Assembly (NCBI GenBank): GCA_024036415.1
Contig: JAMWET010006760.1
Location: 777,001 to 841,000 of the forward strand
Length of the DNA: 64,000 nt
Direction of reading: 5' to 3'
Source of the DNA: Prochilodus magdalenae
Lineage: Eukaryota > Chordata > Actinopteri > Characiformes > Prochilodontidae
The notes beneath the pieces were generated by a model, which worked only from the letters and a program-made list of their open reading frames with translations, searched no databases and was not told where the DNA came from. This document shows, piece by piece, positions 33,780 through 46,679 of this stretch. Numbering within the stretch: the first letter of the stretch is position 1; each line of letters opens with the position of its first letter. The position numbers and the translations under genes were made by a program.

Positions 33780-36190
33780 TTGTGTTATTCATTTAATTGG
33801 ATTTTAATTATCTGTTGAGTTAAATGAAGATCTAATCATATTTAACTTTAATGCAGAGATGACATACATTGTTGTGCATTGCTATCAATGATTAAATAAA
33901 TAAAATAAGGCAAATGAAAATGCCAGTGACAGATTTGCCAGTAGGCAATATTAGCTTACATATACCATGTACAAAAACATACTCTTCCAACTCCACTGGA
34001 ACACTCTTTTCAGCCACACTCCCTAATAGACAACCTGATGTTTAGGTGAAGCATAGATAGGTCAACTGCATGTGCAGTTTAAGAAGAGCCTTTTACAGTT
34101 GCACCTGCTTCCCAGAGACCGTCTCTTTTATATGGCAGTCTAAGTCAGTGTATTGCCATTTTAAAAGTTCTGAAAGTGTCTGGAGGTGAAGACGTGCAGT
34201 GTATCGCTCTATTTTATAGGGTTGCAAGCTTGGATCAAGAACAGCAAGCAGAGAACAGATCACAGCCTGCAGACTCCATGATCTGCCCGTTCTGGCCCTA
34301 CTGAAACATTTAATGAGACACTTCCTGTTATTTATTTATTTTTCTCCTTTCGATGTCTTAAGCAGAAGTTTCACTCTGCAGGCCTCACCATTCAGAACAC
34401 ACTCTTAGTGTCTGTGTCACTTTGAATTACTCAAAATGTAACCTGACAAAAGAGACTGCACAAGAGAAATGTGACAGTGTGATGACTCTGAAGGTAACAC
34501 CTCTTACTGTCTTTACTCATGTCTTCTTTTCTTAATGAAACGGTGATCTAGAAACCTATAATAAAAACACAGATGTGCCATTTTAGCAGGGTAGATGGTG
34601 AACGACACTTCACTTCATAATTAAAGCAAACAGGCAATTTGAACACCCATGACAACAGCTTAGCAGTATGAATCCACATCCATATCTGTAGAGATTCTGT
34701 AGACAAACCAAGTTTACAGGTGCTAATTATTCTGTGATAGAGCTGGAAAACATGTTTATGTGATTTCAGCACTTAAAACATGCATATGTAGCCGTAGTAA
34801 TGTTTTCCTTATTTTTATTTGATAGTGAACTTCACTCAGCTATAGTTAACAAATTTTTTTGTGCTTTTAGCCATTCCTATGTATATGTTTCCTATTTTTT
34901 TGGGTTCCCTTTACTTTTGTTACAGGTGGGGCGGTAATTAGTGCAACACGGCGCCTATGTGCTGTGTGCTTTACCAGTTAAAAAAAAAAAAAAACACAGA
35001 GCATTGCAAATGCTGAGCCGATTTTTTTTTTCGTGCAGGCCAGTGAGAGAGAGAGAGAGAGTGTGTCTGTGCATGTGCACTAATTCCACCCCATATCTCT
35101 CGTTCAGGTAAAGCATTGCGAAAGCTGAACTGGAATAAGCAGCATAGATCTTCGTGTTCCTGTGTGTGGTGTGGTTGTCTTCACTGAATTGTCTCCCTGT
35201 CCTATTGATGTCTGCTACACATACACACTGTACCCCTGTAAAGTATGCAAAGTTATCCTTCTCTGCGTTTAACCAAGTACTGTCTGTAGGTTCATACTTC
35301 TCTAATCATGCCTGGGCACAAATCAGTTTTGCCTTTTTTTCAGTTGATTTTTTCAGCCTGTTATTAACACCTGGTATTGGATTACTTTCATCTTTGATTC
35401 TGTTTTCATTTTGTTTTTGATTTACATTTGAGGATACGTGTATGAAAATTATGATACTGCTTTAATGGCCATTAGCTCATTTTTCTATGGACCTTAGATT
35501 TCAGAAGTTAAAGGCATGCTTAAGAAAGGATGCAAGTAGATTAGTAATCCATTTACTAATTTTACATACACTAAATAATGGGACACCTCAAGTCTACATG
35601 AGTCAGGCAGTAAGTATATATCTGCTTTGAAACTGGCCAAAAAAAGCACTAAATAAGATGCAACATGCTTTTGTTTAACAAACTTTTTTTTCCTGCATGT
35701 AGTTGGTTTCAGCATCATGTCAAAAGTCTCACAGTTGCTGTGTTGAACACTGTTAGATTTTCTGGTACTGTGGTCTGTATCACACATGCACAAACTGAGA
35801 AAATAAAAAAAAAGCAGAGTAAAGGTATACATGTTTTAAGATCTAGTTAATGAGCTCCTTATCAGATTTCTGGGTCTACCTTCGGTTCTTTATGTGACCA
35901 TCTGAATGACTGCAGCAATATAATTCTAATTAAATTATTAAGTGTATGTACATATGCTCAATTTTCTTTAAAAAAAATTCTAAAAACATCTTTACAAACA
36001 TGCAAGAGCACCACAAACACCATCAGACAAACAATAGCTTGCACCTTTCAGAGACAGGACAACATAAAGCTCCACACTTGCTTCAGATGCGAAGAAAATC
36101 CACAGATATTTTTGTCCATCCTTCCAGTGTGAGAAGACAGTTCAAGACTGTGGGTCAGAAAGGATGTGTAGCTTTAAAAAAAAAAAACAT
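33780..36190. other. Non-coding stretch
   Basis: No gene seen. A-run at 34979-34994 and a short GA/GT run at 35045-35068. Open frames such as 35154-35420 are hydrophobic but have no recognisable domain, splice sites or start context. Confidence 0.4.
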
Positions 36191-36194
36191 TTCT

Positions 36195-36390
36195 GGAATT
36201 TTCACATGCTAGAGTTTATTCAGAATTATGCAAAGAAAAACATCCAGTAAACAGCAGTTCTGGAGACTGAATCAGCCTCTTGATGAGAGAGTTTAACAGA
36301 GAACAGTCAGACTGGTTCAAGCTTGCAGAAAGGCTACAGTAACTTATGGTGAGCAGAAATCTATCTCAGAATGCTCCTATTAAAGTGCAT
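36195..36390 (+). mobile_element. Tc1/mariner N-terminal scrap
   Basis: GGAATTTTCACATGCTAGAG, TCCAGTAAACAGCAGTTCTG, CTCTTGATGAGAGAGTTTAA, CAGACTGGTTCAAGCTTGCA and GTGAGCAGAAATCTATCTCA match in order the DNA-binding half of a fish Tc1-like transposase gene. In-frame stops are present. No ends visible. Confidence 0.7.
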
Positions 36391-36394
36391 ACTG

Positions 36395-38538
36395 AGTGTA
36401 TGCTTTCCACATGTCCCAATGCTACTAAATGGCCTTTTTAACTACACATTAAATAAATAAGTAATGGACTCTGCTTTTCGTTAATAAAAACAGCGATGCA
36501 CTGGTATTCCTTCTTATCATACTAAAGTTAGACATAAAGAGTTAAACTGGGTGATACTCCTCATAAAAGCTGCCATGATTTGGACTTCAATATGGTCAAA
36601 AGATGGGAAAGAAAAGTCTATTGGAGCACAGCAAACATAGCCAGCCCAGCTGTGCACACAGAATACTTGCTTTACAATTATAGCATATTCACATATAATG
36701 TACAACTTCCATAAAAGCTGCATCACTGTGGAATCCTGGGGAAAACACTTCAAAAGACCTGAATTAATGACTAACCCTTCGATTAGGATAAGCACACACA
36801 TGGACACCCACTCACACGTACATTTGTAGTAGAGCACATTCACATATACTGGACTCCACATGACTCTCTCAAACCCCCTACACACACAAACTAGCTGACT
36901 ACTACTGAGCCTAGAGACTGTAGGAGTGCTTTAATATAAAGATTTTTCTTGACTGAAGTACCCAGCCATTGTATGAGCAGTGGTGCTTTGTATTCATTTG
37001 CGTGCCTGGAAAGCTCATTCTATAGCATTCAGATATTAACGGATTTAAAACAATTTTGAACCAGTGGGTAATACTAAAAGAAATTAGGCTTGGCAAAATG
37101 TGTGACTTTTTTCTTTTTAAATCCTCATCTGTACAGTAAATTGAATCCATGCCTGAGAATTTCAGAGCTGGAGGAGCCAGCATTAAGCGCCACTATAGTT
37201 CCTTTGAAGAATGCAGAGCACTATAGGGATAGACCCTTGAGTTTCAATTATAGTACATGCACAATGCACCAATGTCTTGCTTGTGTCTATAGAGACATAA
37301 TTAGCATCAATCAATTTAGTGTGAGTAATCTATGATTAATACTCTTGCCATTGAATCTGAACCACCTGGAGAGCATGTTTTATTAATGACATCATGGTCA
37401 GTATTCTAATGATTCCAATGAACTAGCTTTCCTGGAAAACCCGACACTATAGCCGTGATGTATAGAACACTGATGTTTTTTTTTTCACTTTGGTATGTTG
37501 ATTATAAAACACTGCATGTGCACTCCTCTCAGTTTCACTTGTAAGTCACATTCACACATTACTGGCTCACTGCCAAACACATGGTAGGGTCCATGACTTG
37601 TCAAACACAGGAATACAAACTGCTCACATATGTTGCATGACCATAAAGAGGTGATCATAAAGAAAGACATTAAGGACTGCTGTGTGCCTACATGTCACTG
37701 CAATTCATGGTTATTACCATAAAGCGGCCTTCATTTTTCTTATCAATGGCTAAAAACAATATTGCTTCAGGACAGGTCTGGTCAAAACAGGTAAAGACAA
37801 CAGGCAAAGACCATGCAGCACTGACCCAATATTCTACAACAAACACTAATATTGCAATATTCCTGTTGGCTATAGATAATCAGGCTGTGTCCGAGATCGA
37901 ATGGCAGCTGGCCTGATGCCTTGCTGCTTGCACTCTTTAGCTTGCTGCTTGTCTCTTTAGAAGGCAGCACTGTCCACTATATCAGTGCTTGTTCTTTCTA
38001 CTGTTTTTGTATAATGGAATCAGTACTGGCACATAGTATTATGAGATGTGTGAGGCATAAAAAGATACATCAACGATGCCTTCACAAAACGGGCAAACAG
38101 AGGACCTTAGCAGACAGAGTTTTCATACAAACATTGGATCCAGACATGACTGGGCTGTGGTGCTGCCCTTAGCATGGTATATAATATAAGTCTGAGAGGA
38201 AACACTCAGTGTGAGCCGTGTGATTAGAGGAGAAAGCTCTAGAACCGTGTTAACAAGTGAGAACCAGATCTGATACCGAGGATGTGACTGATATAGGTCC
38301 CTGTTCGAGTTCTCGGGGCATTATCACCTATATTAGCCATTTTCCCATAGTGGAGGATTCATAAAATGTGTGTATGTATGTATGTACTATTTTTAATAAA
38401 CTAAATGTGGCACTAAAATGTGTGGCAGAGAAATCTACTGAAGTTAATCAGGTAGCCCTGACCTCTACTGTTCGCGTATACCATCATCTCTTACTGTACC
38501 TTATGAGTCACTGTAGCATTGAGCTGTATCAGGATCAG
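36395..38538. other. Non-coding stretch
   Basis: No gene seen. Near 37885 GGCTGTGTCCGAGATCGAAT resembles the terminal motif of some fish inverted-repeat elements, but I found no matching right end. Confidence 0.4.
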
Positions 38539-38540
38539 AC

Positions 38541-38573
<33 letters not shown>

Positions 38574-38632
38574 GGTTACACTTATATAGCGCCTTTCACA
38601 AACCCAAGGACGCTTTACAAAAATAAACCAAA
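38541..38632 (-). mobile_element. Retroposon 3' end with ATT tail (minus strand)
   Basis: An ATA run (38541-38572) is followed by TTATATAGCGCCTTTCACAA and ACCCAAGGACGCTTTACAAA. Read on the minus strand this is the GGCGCTATATAA motif followed by a (TTA) tail, which is very common in teleost genomes as the end of a retroposed repeat. I cannot name the family. Confidence 0.55.
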
Positions 38633-38639
38633 AAAAAAA

Positions 38640-39740
38640 AAAAAACATGCAAGGAATGAGCACACGAGTGAGCACACGAGTATGACAGGTAACATACTAA
38701 AGAAACCAGACAAGCACACAGACTGTTAACTGTTTTTAACTAAGAAAAAAGGACAAGAAAGACATATTTGTTCTTATACGTATTTGGATGTATTATACAG
38801 AGCCTGAGTAAACATAAAGAGGTTGGAATCAGTCTATCATGAGAGGATGGACAAGACATAGTGTAACTGCTTGTAAGTCTCGTCAAAGGCGCTGCCCCTG
38901 GTTAGAAGTTTACTCTCGACAAGTACACACACATTTGGCAAACAAAAACAAGAGATGTGCTATAAACACAAGACACAGACACTGGCATTGCTTTCTCTTG
39001 CTGGAGACACTCTTGATCAATAAAGGGATGAAGTTATATGGTGAACTTGCAACATTTCTCCTACACTCATAAGACATGAAGAGGGAGGAGTAGGGACTGT
39101 GTATTTTCTGCTGATATACTGCATATCCTACAAATTGCAGCCTCTTACAATGCACTCATAATTACTGGTGAGCAATGAAACATACACCTATATAAATACA
39201 GCATTCTTGAGCCATCTAAAGGGGGGAGAACATTCTACAATACAAGACTGTTTTATATTGTGGAGGCACAGCAGCTGTCCTAATCAGGGAGAAATCACAA
39301 CCAGAGGAAGGAAAGAAAATGATTGCTTTCTACACTAAAATATATTCATCAGCTCCCATATGGTGTAACCCTGCATCAGGAGAAGCAACCATTTACTGTA
39401 GAACCCAGACTGCTTCAACAGAATGACACACAGACTGCAGAATGTTCACATCTCCTTGTGTTTGCTGCTGTTGTCATTGTTATCTCCATTGTTTGTGTAA
39501 ATTGTGGTATATGCCTGTAATTCTACTTTAGATGCTCCCATATCAAACACCCTCTGAGACAACTGAGGATGAAACGCAGGAGGGAAGGCACAGGTAAGGC
39601 GTAAGTGCTTGAACAGTGTACTTCAAGAGACGACAATGATGCGGTGCTCCAAACACAGTGAAAGGATAATATAGAGGCACTAGCATTTACCACTGCCACC
39701 AGGCCATGTGAACTAGCTCAAAAATACAAATGCAAAAGTA
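38640..39740. other. Non-coding stretch
   Basis: No gene or named repeat seen. GAGCACACGAGTGAGCACAC at 38658 is a short local duplication. Confidence 0.4.
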
Positions 39741-39743
39741 CTC

Positions 39744-39819
39744 AAAACCCCAACGGGGTGGACTATCTACAGTCCATAGTGCTCTATGGACTGTAAATAG
39801 TCCATACCATTCAGGTTTT
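39744..39819. ncRNA. Isolated 76-nt hairpin, function unknown
   Basis: Two 36-nt arms (39744-39779 and 39784-39819) are separated by a 4-nt loop, TGCT. The inner 20 bp (GGACTATCTACAGTCCATAG against its inverted copy) have one mismatch, the outer 16 bp have five. The size is close to a microRNA precursor, but the 4-nt loop is shorter than usual and I recognise no known microRNA. A palindromic MITE remnant is an equally good reading. Confidence 0.35.
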
Positions 39820-39934
39820 AACATGGATGTATAAAATATTCTAAATTTCTAAAAAACCTTTTACATTAAATGGAAGTTCTTTTAAAAGGTTCCTCACTCA
39901 TGTTTCATTTGCAAGCATGTTTTTTTCTTTGGGT

Positions 39935-40195
39935 TTAATTCCGGGGTCAATTCAGGTCATCCTGGTCCCTCTCTGTGAGTTTTCATGTTTGGACTTTGTT
40001 CTCCCATGTTTGGCATGTTCTCCCTGCGTGGGTTTCCTTACCCTGTCCAAAGACATTCAGTCAGATGAATTGAAGATGCTTAATTGCCTTTAGGTGTGAT
40101 TGTGTGAGTGTGTAAGTCTGTCTGTCTACCTGCCAATGGACTGCTGCCTGTCCAGGGTGTTTCCTGTCTTCGAGCGATTAGTTAATGAATTAATT
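39935..40195 (+). mobile_element. SINE/L2-type retroposon tail
   Basis: GCATGTTCTCCCTGCGTGGG, TTTCCTTACCCTGTCCAAAG, TTAGGTGTGATTGTGTGAGT and GGACTGCTGCCTGTCCAGGG match in order the body and 3' region shared by fish tRNA-derived SINEs and L2-like LINEs, here in plus orientation. The tRNA-like head is not recognisable. Confidence 0.78.
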
Positions 40196-40199
40196 ATAT

Positions 40200-40905
40200 A
40201 TATATGCATGTGTGTGTGTTTTATTTATTACATATATTACATATAAATACATTTTAAGTACAGTAAAACAACAACATTGTCTCTAGACATGTAAGGGTTA
40301 ATGTGTAAGTCTATTTACCACGCATTTAAGCAGCAGCATAATGATTCCCACCTGTGCCATGCACATGGAATTGGTACAGAAGTGTTTCTTGTGTTTGACA
40401 CTGACAGAAACATACAGTCGTTGTTCAGTTGTGTAATTGCAACAAGCAAGAGCTCTTGTTTTTGTAGTGGATTTCATGAACTCGCAAGCAGCATGGATAA
40501 TTGTTTTTTTTCATGAGAAAATGTCGGGTGTTCTTCCCTCCAATGCACACACACACTGTGTCTCTTACACACCTGGGCCCCACTGAGATCATCAGTTCGT
40601 TTGATCTAGGCCTAGGAGACCCCATCTAGTGCAACTGAATTATGGATTAGCAGCAGCATGAAGGGGAGCAATACACTGAATGCAGAAATCTCTGTGACTG
40701 CATGACAAGAAGAAAATAAAGCAGGGGATGAAAACAGTGGAATGACAAAGGAAGAACTGTATTTTTAACATATCTTTCACAGATATGCTGTTGCTTGGTG
40801 AAGATGACCAGTCGGCCCCTTTTCTAGTGTGCAAGAAGAGTGGTTTGTGTAATCATATAATTATAATGTGTTAACCAAAATTATCCAACCAAGCAACTAC
40901 TAACA
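40200..40905. other. Non-coding stretch
   Basis: No gene seen. AT and GT short runs near 40195-40225. Confidence 0.4.
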
Positions 40906-40909
40906 AGGT

Positions 40910-41185
40910 AGGAGTGCACAGAGAGTGGACACAGTGTTTAAAAACTCCAACACAATCACACACACAGTCACACAATAACAGACCACATCACTGCAGTGCT
41001 GAGAATGATCTACCACAACACAAAATGTAAAAAATAGGGGATAAGAAAGTATACAGAGAAACAGATGGACTACAGTCTGTCATTGTAGAACTACAAAGTG
41101 TGTCTGTAAGATAAGTGAAGCTGAAAATGCACAATAAGTGTAGGCACAAGAATGTGTACCTAATGAAGTGGCCAGTGGGTCTATA
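40910..41185 (+). mobile_element. Common fish DNA-transposon repeat, right part
   Basis: CACTGCAGTGCTGAGAATGA, AGAGAAACAGATGGACTACA, GTAGAACTACAAAGTGTGTC and ACCTAATGAAGTGGCCAGTG match a non-autonomous repeat widespread in teleosts. Its last motif is the terminal inverted repeat. A second, longer copy lies at 63180-63715. Left end not visible. Confidence 0.75.
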
Positions 41186-41379
41186 TCAGTATATACGTAT
41201 ATGCAGAGTTCAAATATACGAAATATCAAGATCATTTAGTAAACATGACTGAAAAACAAAAAGATGAGACAAAACTAATCTCTTACTTAGGCAAAATTAA
41301 TTCAGATTAGTTAGAAATTTTAGTTATTGTCTTGCCCGAATTTAGCACATCACCAAACCACAAAAGGTATTTCATAATG

Positions 41380-41860
41380 TAATAGCTCTGAATCTAATCT
41401 TTCAATAGTGGATGATGTGGAAGAACAAACAGAATCTGAGACCATTCCTCCATACAAAAGCCCCTGGATACTTCAAAGTTCTGGAACTGCACTCTTAAGC
41501 TCAGCCCACTGGTTTTCAGTAAGGTTTAGAGTTAGGAGACTGGGCATCTGTAAAGTGTGATTCAGTGGTCAGTGAACCAGTGTTTCTGTTGATTAGTCTA
41601 CTTAAAGATCTGACCTAGTCTTAGCCTCCAGAGGCACAGGCAGCCAGCTTCTGAACTAAAATCTCCTGGCATTTGAAGATGTTCATGATATTGTCCATTC
41701 TAACAAGTTCTTGGAGCCTTTGGCACATAGAGCACCCAACAATATTAGAGACTGATCTACATATTCGCCCCACATAATGAAATACGATTATCTTTGCATG
41801 ATCTTGGCTAATTGTCTTTTTCTTTTTGTCAGTAACTAAAAAGTTAGTTATTTTTTCTTT
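41380..41860 (-). mobile_element. Tc1/mariner relic (minus strand)
   Basis: CTGAGACCATTCCTCCATAC, AAAGTTCTGGAACTGCACTC, AGGTTTAGAGTTAGGAGACT, GTGGTCAGTGAACCAGTGTT, AAATCTCCTGGCATTTGAAG and TTCTTGGAGCCTTTGGCACA follow in order the reverse complement of a fish Tc1-like transposase gene. Several gaps and stops; no ends seen. Confidence 0.7.
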
Positions 41861-41864
41861 CCAG

Positions 41865-43755
41865 CTGTTGGAGTATTAAAATCCAGTCTAGGTGTTTATG
41901 TTAAGCTGGTTCACCAATAACAGCTGAGGTTTTATTATAACAAAGCTCCTTCAAATAGTTTGTTAGAATAAATATAATATTTAAAAATAGCTTTAAAGCT
42001 TTAAAGACTAATTAGATGATTATATAAGGACAAAAAATACTACTACTATTGTCCAGTTGTCCAGCTTATATGGAACCGTTTTCCTAAGCATAATTTCAGG
42101 CAGAGTATATGTCTATCCTTTTCCAGGTGGGTTCATCACAGCTCTGTGAGTGTGAAATGTATTGCTTTAAGAGTTGACTGGAAGCATCTATCATTGTTTG
42201 GTCTCACTTATGTCGTCATCTTAGATCTGTTTGAGTCACTACTACTTCAATTTAATCTGAATCTTTTTAAAAAACACTTTATGTGACTACAGCACTTTCT
42301 CCTAGAGTCTTTCATTTTGCTTGCTTCTATGTATTCATTCATTTTTTTGTTTTTTTTTAACCTGTGTATTTTTCTCTTGCCCTACTCACAACTGTTTGGA
42401 CAACTGCGAGTGCATACAACTACCTTGGTTGGGTGTTACAGCGTGAGAATATAGATTAAAGACAACAATACCAACACATAAGTATTGAGTTCTTATGTTT
42501 CTTCTTTATATTCTGTGCGATGCAAACATTTGGATACCACCAGTCAAATGTCATGTTTTGTTGATTTAAAATAAAAAGTTTACCTGACACATCCTTTTTA
42601 GGGAACACATTGAAATATAGCTTTAAAAACTGCATAAATGGTCGCTATGGGTCGCATGTGAAATTAATTAATGTAATAATTTATGTAACAAAGAATTAAA
42701 TAAACACAATTATCAGTTCAGTGACAATGCAATTAGCAGTAGGTACTACCTTACCAATCAGTATATCAGCCAGAAATAAATTAAAACTAAACTATCAGTA
42801 ATAGTGTTGCCAATCTGTATTTGCTAGGTACTTAATTTGTTATTAAGTAGTTATTACATTTCAAAAAACTAATATATTGAGTATGAACCTCCAAGGACTT
42901 GGACAATATTTAATATTGAAAAAAAATAATCAAATTAATTCATATAAAGCTGTTGCATATCATCACCAAGCATTTACAATGTGTTGGTTAGGAACATTTT
43001 ATCTGCTCCTGTAAAGTTACCAATTACAAGGTTTTGTTCTGACAGCAACAATGTGTATTTCTGCTGGATGTTCATATAATCATTCATGCACTCATTCATT
43101 TATTCATTCTCCCTAAAGATAGTATACATCACTCCTTAATGAACTTGAGGAGTGACCTCAACAAGCCCATCCCAATTAACACCAGACCCTCTCTATGTCT
43201 TTCATAATTGAGTCTGAAGGATTGTCCGTGTGACCAGCACTGGACATCCTCTCGTTCTGTCCTCTGCCATAAGTCAGACCGGGATCTTTTGGCTTCTCTT
43301 GCTGTGAGTCATAGTGCCTCAAGTAAGTTGTGATAGACAGTACTGTCCTTGGGAACCCTCTGAGAAACCACAAGGACACTGATCTAATTATAAGCTACAT
43401 ACTTTGCAGAGTGGTGCGACTACATTGCAGTTGCCATTTCTGTGACAAAATCAAGTCTTTCCATCACATAAGAGTTAGCAGGGATGCAATGTGTACATGT
43501 GGACCTCATGGCGATGCCAACCTGAGTGCTGTAAGGGGGAAGTGTATGGCAAGCTCTACTAAAGACCTCTATTTTGAATTGAACCATCGCACACACTGGA
43601 GCACAGCTCATGATGTAATAAGACTGCATGCTCAGACATGCGTTCTTCACTGGCAGCAGTGATGATGTTCTGGCTACTGCCATCTAGAGTCTTCTCATCT
43701 GACATTTGACTTTGGCAGCACAGATTTTAAGTTTGGACATTTACAGTTTAATCTA
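41865..43755. other. Non-coding stretch
   Basis: No gene called. At 43330-43683 overlapping frames are open on both strands (110 and 87 codons), which argues against either being a gene without other support. Confidence 0.4.
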
Positions 43756-43757
43756 TT

Positions 43758-43761
<4 letters not shown>

Positions 43762-43805
<44 letters not shown>
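43762..43805. repeat. TA microsatellite
   Basis: About 21 uninterrupted TA units. Confidence 0.97.
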
Positions 43806-43808
<3 letters not shown>

Positions 43809-43809
43809 T

Positions 43810-45850
43810 TTCAGTTCCACTAAATACATTTATCATGTGTGTAGATGTAAATCATAATTTATGTTTACAGCCCCCTTTAGAACAGGCAGTTTTTGTAACT
43901 GTTGCTGTAAGCCTACAAAAGTCCAGGAATCAGCAACTTAGAATAGCTAGTCATTTTATCACATGACAAACACATATATTCCAACAACTACACCAAACTC
44001 TCAATAATTAAATATAATAGTACATTTTTTTCCAATATTTTGTTTCAATTATGTGTTTCAATGCTACCACAATTTTCTGCCAGAATATTTTTTCCACAAG
44101 ATAGATGGTGGGTTCATTTTCTTCTTCTCATGGTCCAAACAACACCAATGATGGTTCATTATTTGAGGAGCTTCTTTGTTTGTTCTGTAGATTTTCTTTC
44201 TTTACCTCCTTGTTTTATTTTCTTAGTAAAGGCTTCTTTAAAGCTGCAAATCAATTTAGGCTCATAATGTTGAGTTGATTTTTCTGTGCCAAGATCTGAA
44301 GCTTAAAATGCCTGCACTTTCTTGAAGATGTAAGCTGTAAGTACTTCTTATCTGCAAGTACTATTTACTGATTTTCCATTGACTTTTTTACTGCCAGCAA
44401 GTGGTGTAATAATTCTATTGTATATGAAGCATCTGAAGTGAATGATAATGAAAACCTACCTTGTTTGTAATAGCTGTTTGAAGTTGATATTAAACAAATA
44501 ATAGCTGCCTTTTATTGAGCATCATTGTAAATGTTTTCTGGGCGAAACGCATTTAATGACACCAATGCAACTGGCCAAGGTAAACTGCTGTAGTCATTTT
44601 TGGACCTATTGTATGTGACATCCTAAATGCAATGCAATCATTTTAATCTTTTGTTTTACAACTGCTTTTGTTTGTCCTGGGAAGTGAACACTGTCGGAAC
44701 TATCGGAAAACTATAACAGTGTTTACGTAGCGCATCAAACTCTTGAACTCTCTAAAGAAGCGTGAGGGGAACACAAAAGATCAAGGACGATGTTATGACA
44801 AACTAAAGAAACAAAGGAAGTACAAGTAAAATAAACCTTGAAGCTGGCTTTGACTGCACATTTTTGATCAAATATTATCTGAGGTATCATGGGATTGCAG
44901 ACATGAACTTAAAGTTCCCCGGCTCCCTTTTGAACTTAATGATTAGCCATGTCGCTCACAGGGATGAATGGGTAGGAATGAGTCAGGGGTTCAATTTCAG
45001 CACACCTACAAGCATTCAAACAGCATTAAACACAAGGGGCATTGTGAGCAAGCCACAACTAAATAATGTGGACTAGGCTTCCGTGCAGGGAATTGAATGA
45101 CTGCTGTGCAAAAAAAAAAAAGGTTGTGTGTGTGTTTGAGTGCGTATATGCATGCGTGCCTGTGTGCGTGTTTCTGGAAGTGGCCTTATTATAAAGCAGC
45201 TGGCAAGGGCTTACAGCGAAATGGTGAAAGAGAAGGACGTGGTCTTAGATGCTTATTAAAACCATAAGCCTCCTCATCATCCGTCTCACAGGAAATGCAC
45301 TCAGATCCATCCCAGAGCCCGCTATTCATTACAGGTTCATAATGGAGTGCAAGAAAACCTCATTGCTCTTATTTCTGAGGTGCTCTCTTATAAACAACAT
45401 GGCCTGAAATCCCCCAGGAAAAGAGGGCAAGCGCGCAAAGCGAGAATCCCATTCCATCACGACATACGCTGAAAAGCTGCTTCTATGCTGGAGAGGAAGG
45501 TGTGCTCACTGTTGGACAAGGTGCTTCAGTGCTGGAGTACAATCAAGTGGGGATGACATCCTTACTCTTAGTATAGCCTAGCCATGGCCGTCTCCAGTGA
45601 GGGGAACCAAAAACTTAATAATGCTTTAACATCAAAGTGCTCAGTCTGAGAGGATGAAGAAGGGAGACTTCTGTGGGCGGAAGAAAGAAATTCATAAATA
45701 CAATAAGAGCATCACATGTGTTCTAAACTTAAATATTTAATTAGGTGGCCTCCCACCCCTCCTATGTAAATATTCAATTGAACTCTATTCTAAAAATAAA
45801 TACTTGTGTAAATTGTGTAAAGCCAGAGATTAGAAGTATAGACATTGTTT
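43810..45850. other. Non-coding stretch
   Basis: No gene seen. A-run at 45110-45122 followed by an imperfect GT-rich run to 45172. The part 45190-45560 is of higher complexity and looks single-copy. Confidence 0.4.
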
Positions 45851-45854
45851 TTAA

Positions 45855-45856
<2 letters not shown>

Positions 45857-45940
<84 letters not shown>
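45857..45940. repeat. AG microsatellite
   Basis: Long (AG) run broken by a few extra A residues. Open frames of repeated Arg-Glu or Ser-Leu here are artefacts of the repeat. Confidence 0.97.
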
Positions 45941-46379
45941 TGTGTGTGTAGGGACATGCCTCTCAAGTACTGTCCTAAATTCAGGAGAGTTACAGAAGAG
46001 AACTGGAGGGCACACCAACTCAAAGCTTCCATGAGATTTAAGACATCAGTGCTACTTAAAGCTCACTGACATGAACAATCAAAAACTACACTACAGCTGC
46101 CAGCCGCACTGCTTTGAAAGTGAAGAATGAAAAGGAGTGCAAACAAGGCTTCCGCTGGTCAGACTCACAACTAATTACAGGAGAATATTGATTTGGCTGT
46201 ATTACGCGACATGCAATATAAATAGGCACACCGGACAGAACATTAATCACCTTGTGTCTTTAAGGTGGTAATAATTTCAGGCTCCTGCAGATGGCGCTGC
46301 GCGAGGATGATTGGAATATAAATACATCCAGGGTGTGTGACAGGATTCATAGAAGAGGTGGCACAGTGCAGTAACTGTC

Positions 46380-46655
46380 TCATTCAATGAGTTGAAAATA
46401 GTCATATAGTCAGCCATAGTGTGAAGGAAGTAGCAGAATTGGCAGGTGTATGGAAGTGTACAGTCATTCAGGTCGACCAGTAGTGGTTAAAATCCCAGTC
46501 TACAGGATATTCAGGAATTGCTAATGATATTTGGGTTTGGGCCCAGAAAATCTCCCTAGCTACAATCAGATGTCACCTACACAAGCACAAGTTTGGGAGG
46601 ATTGTCAAAAGAAAACCTCTGCTGAAAAGGATTCATATGTTTGTGGAAAGAATGT
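46380..46655 (+). mobile_element. Tc1/mariner fragment
   Basis: TCTACAGGATATTCAGGAAT, AAATCTCCCTAGCTACAATC, GTTTGGGAGGATTGTCAAAA and GAAAACCTCTGCTGAAAAGG have the order and shape of the middle of a Tc1-like transposase gene (an RIxRKKPLL-type segment). Edges are uncertain. Confidence 0.5.
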
Positions 46656-46679
46656 TGAGCTTATAAGGCTCAATTTTTA

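Noticed and set aside
37882..37905. GGCTGTGTCCGAGATCG as a transposon end
   Set aside because: No inverted partner was found downstream.
43330..43683. Overlapping open frames on both strands
   Set aside because: No recognised domain and no way to prefer a strand. I left it as unassigned sequence.
45790..46069. Arg-Glu and Ser-Leu repeat proteins
   Set aside because: Both are products of the AG microsatellite.
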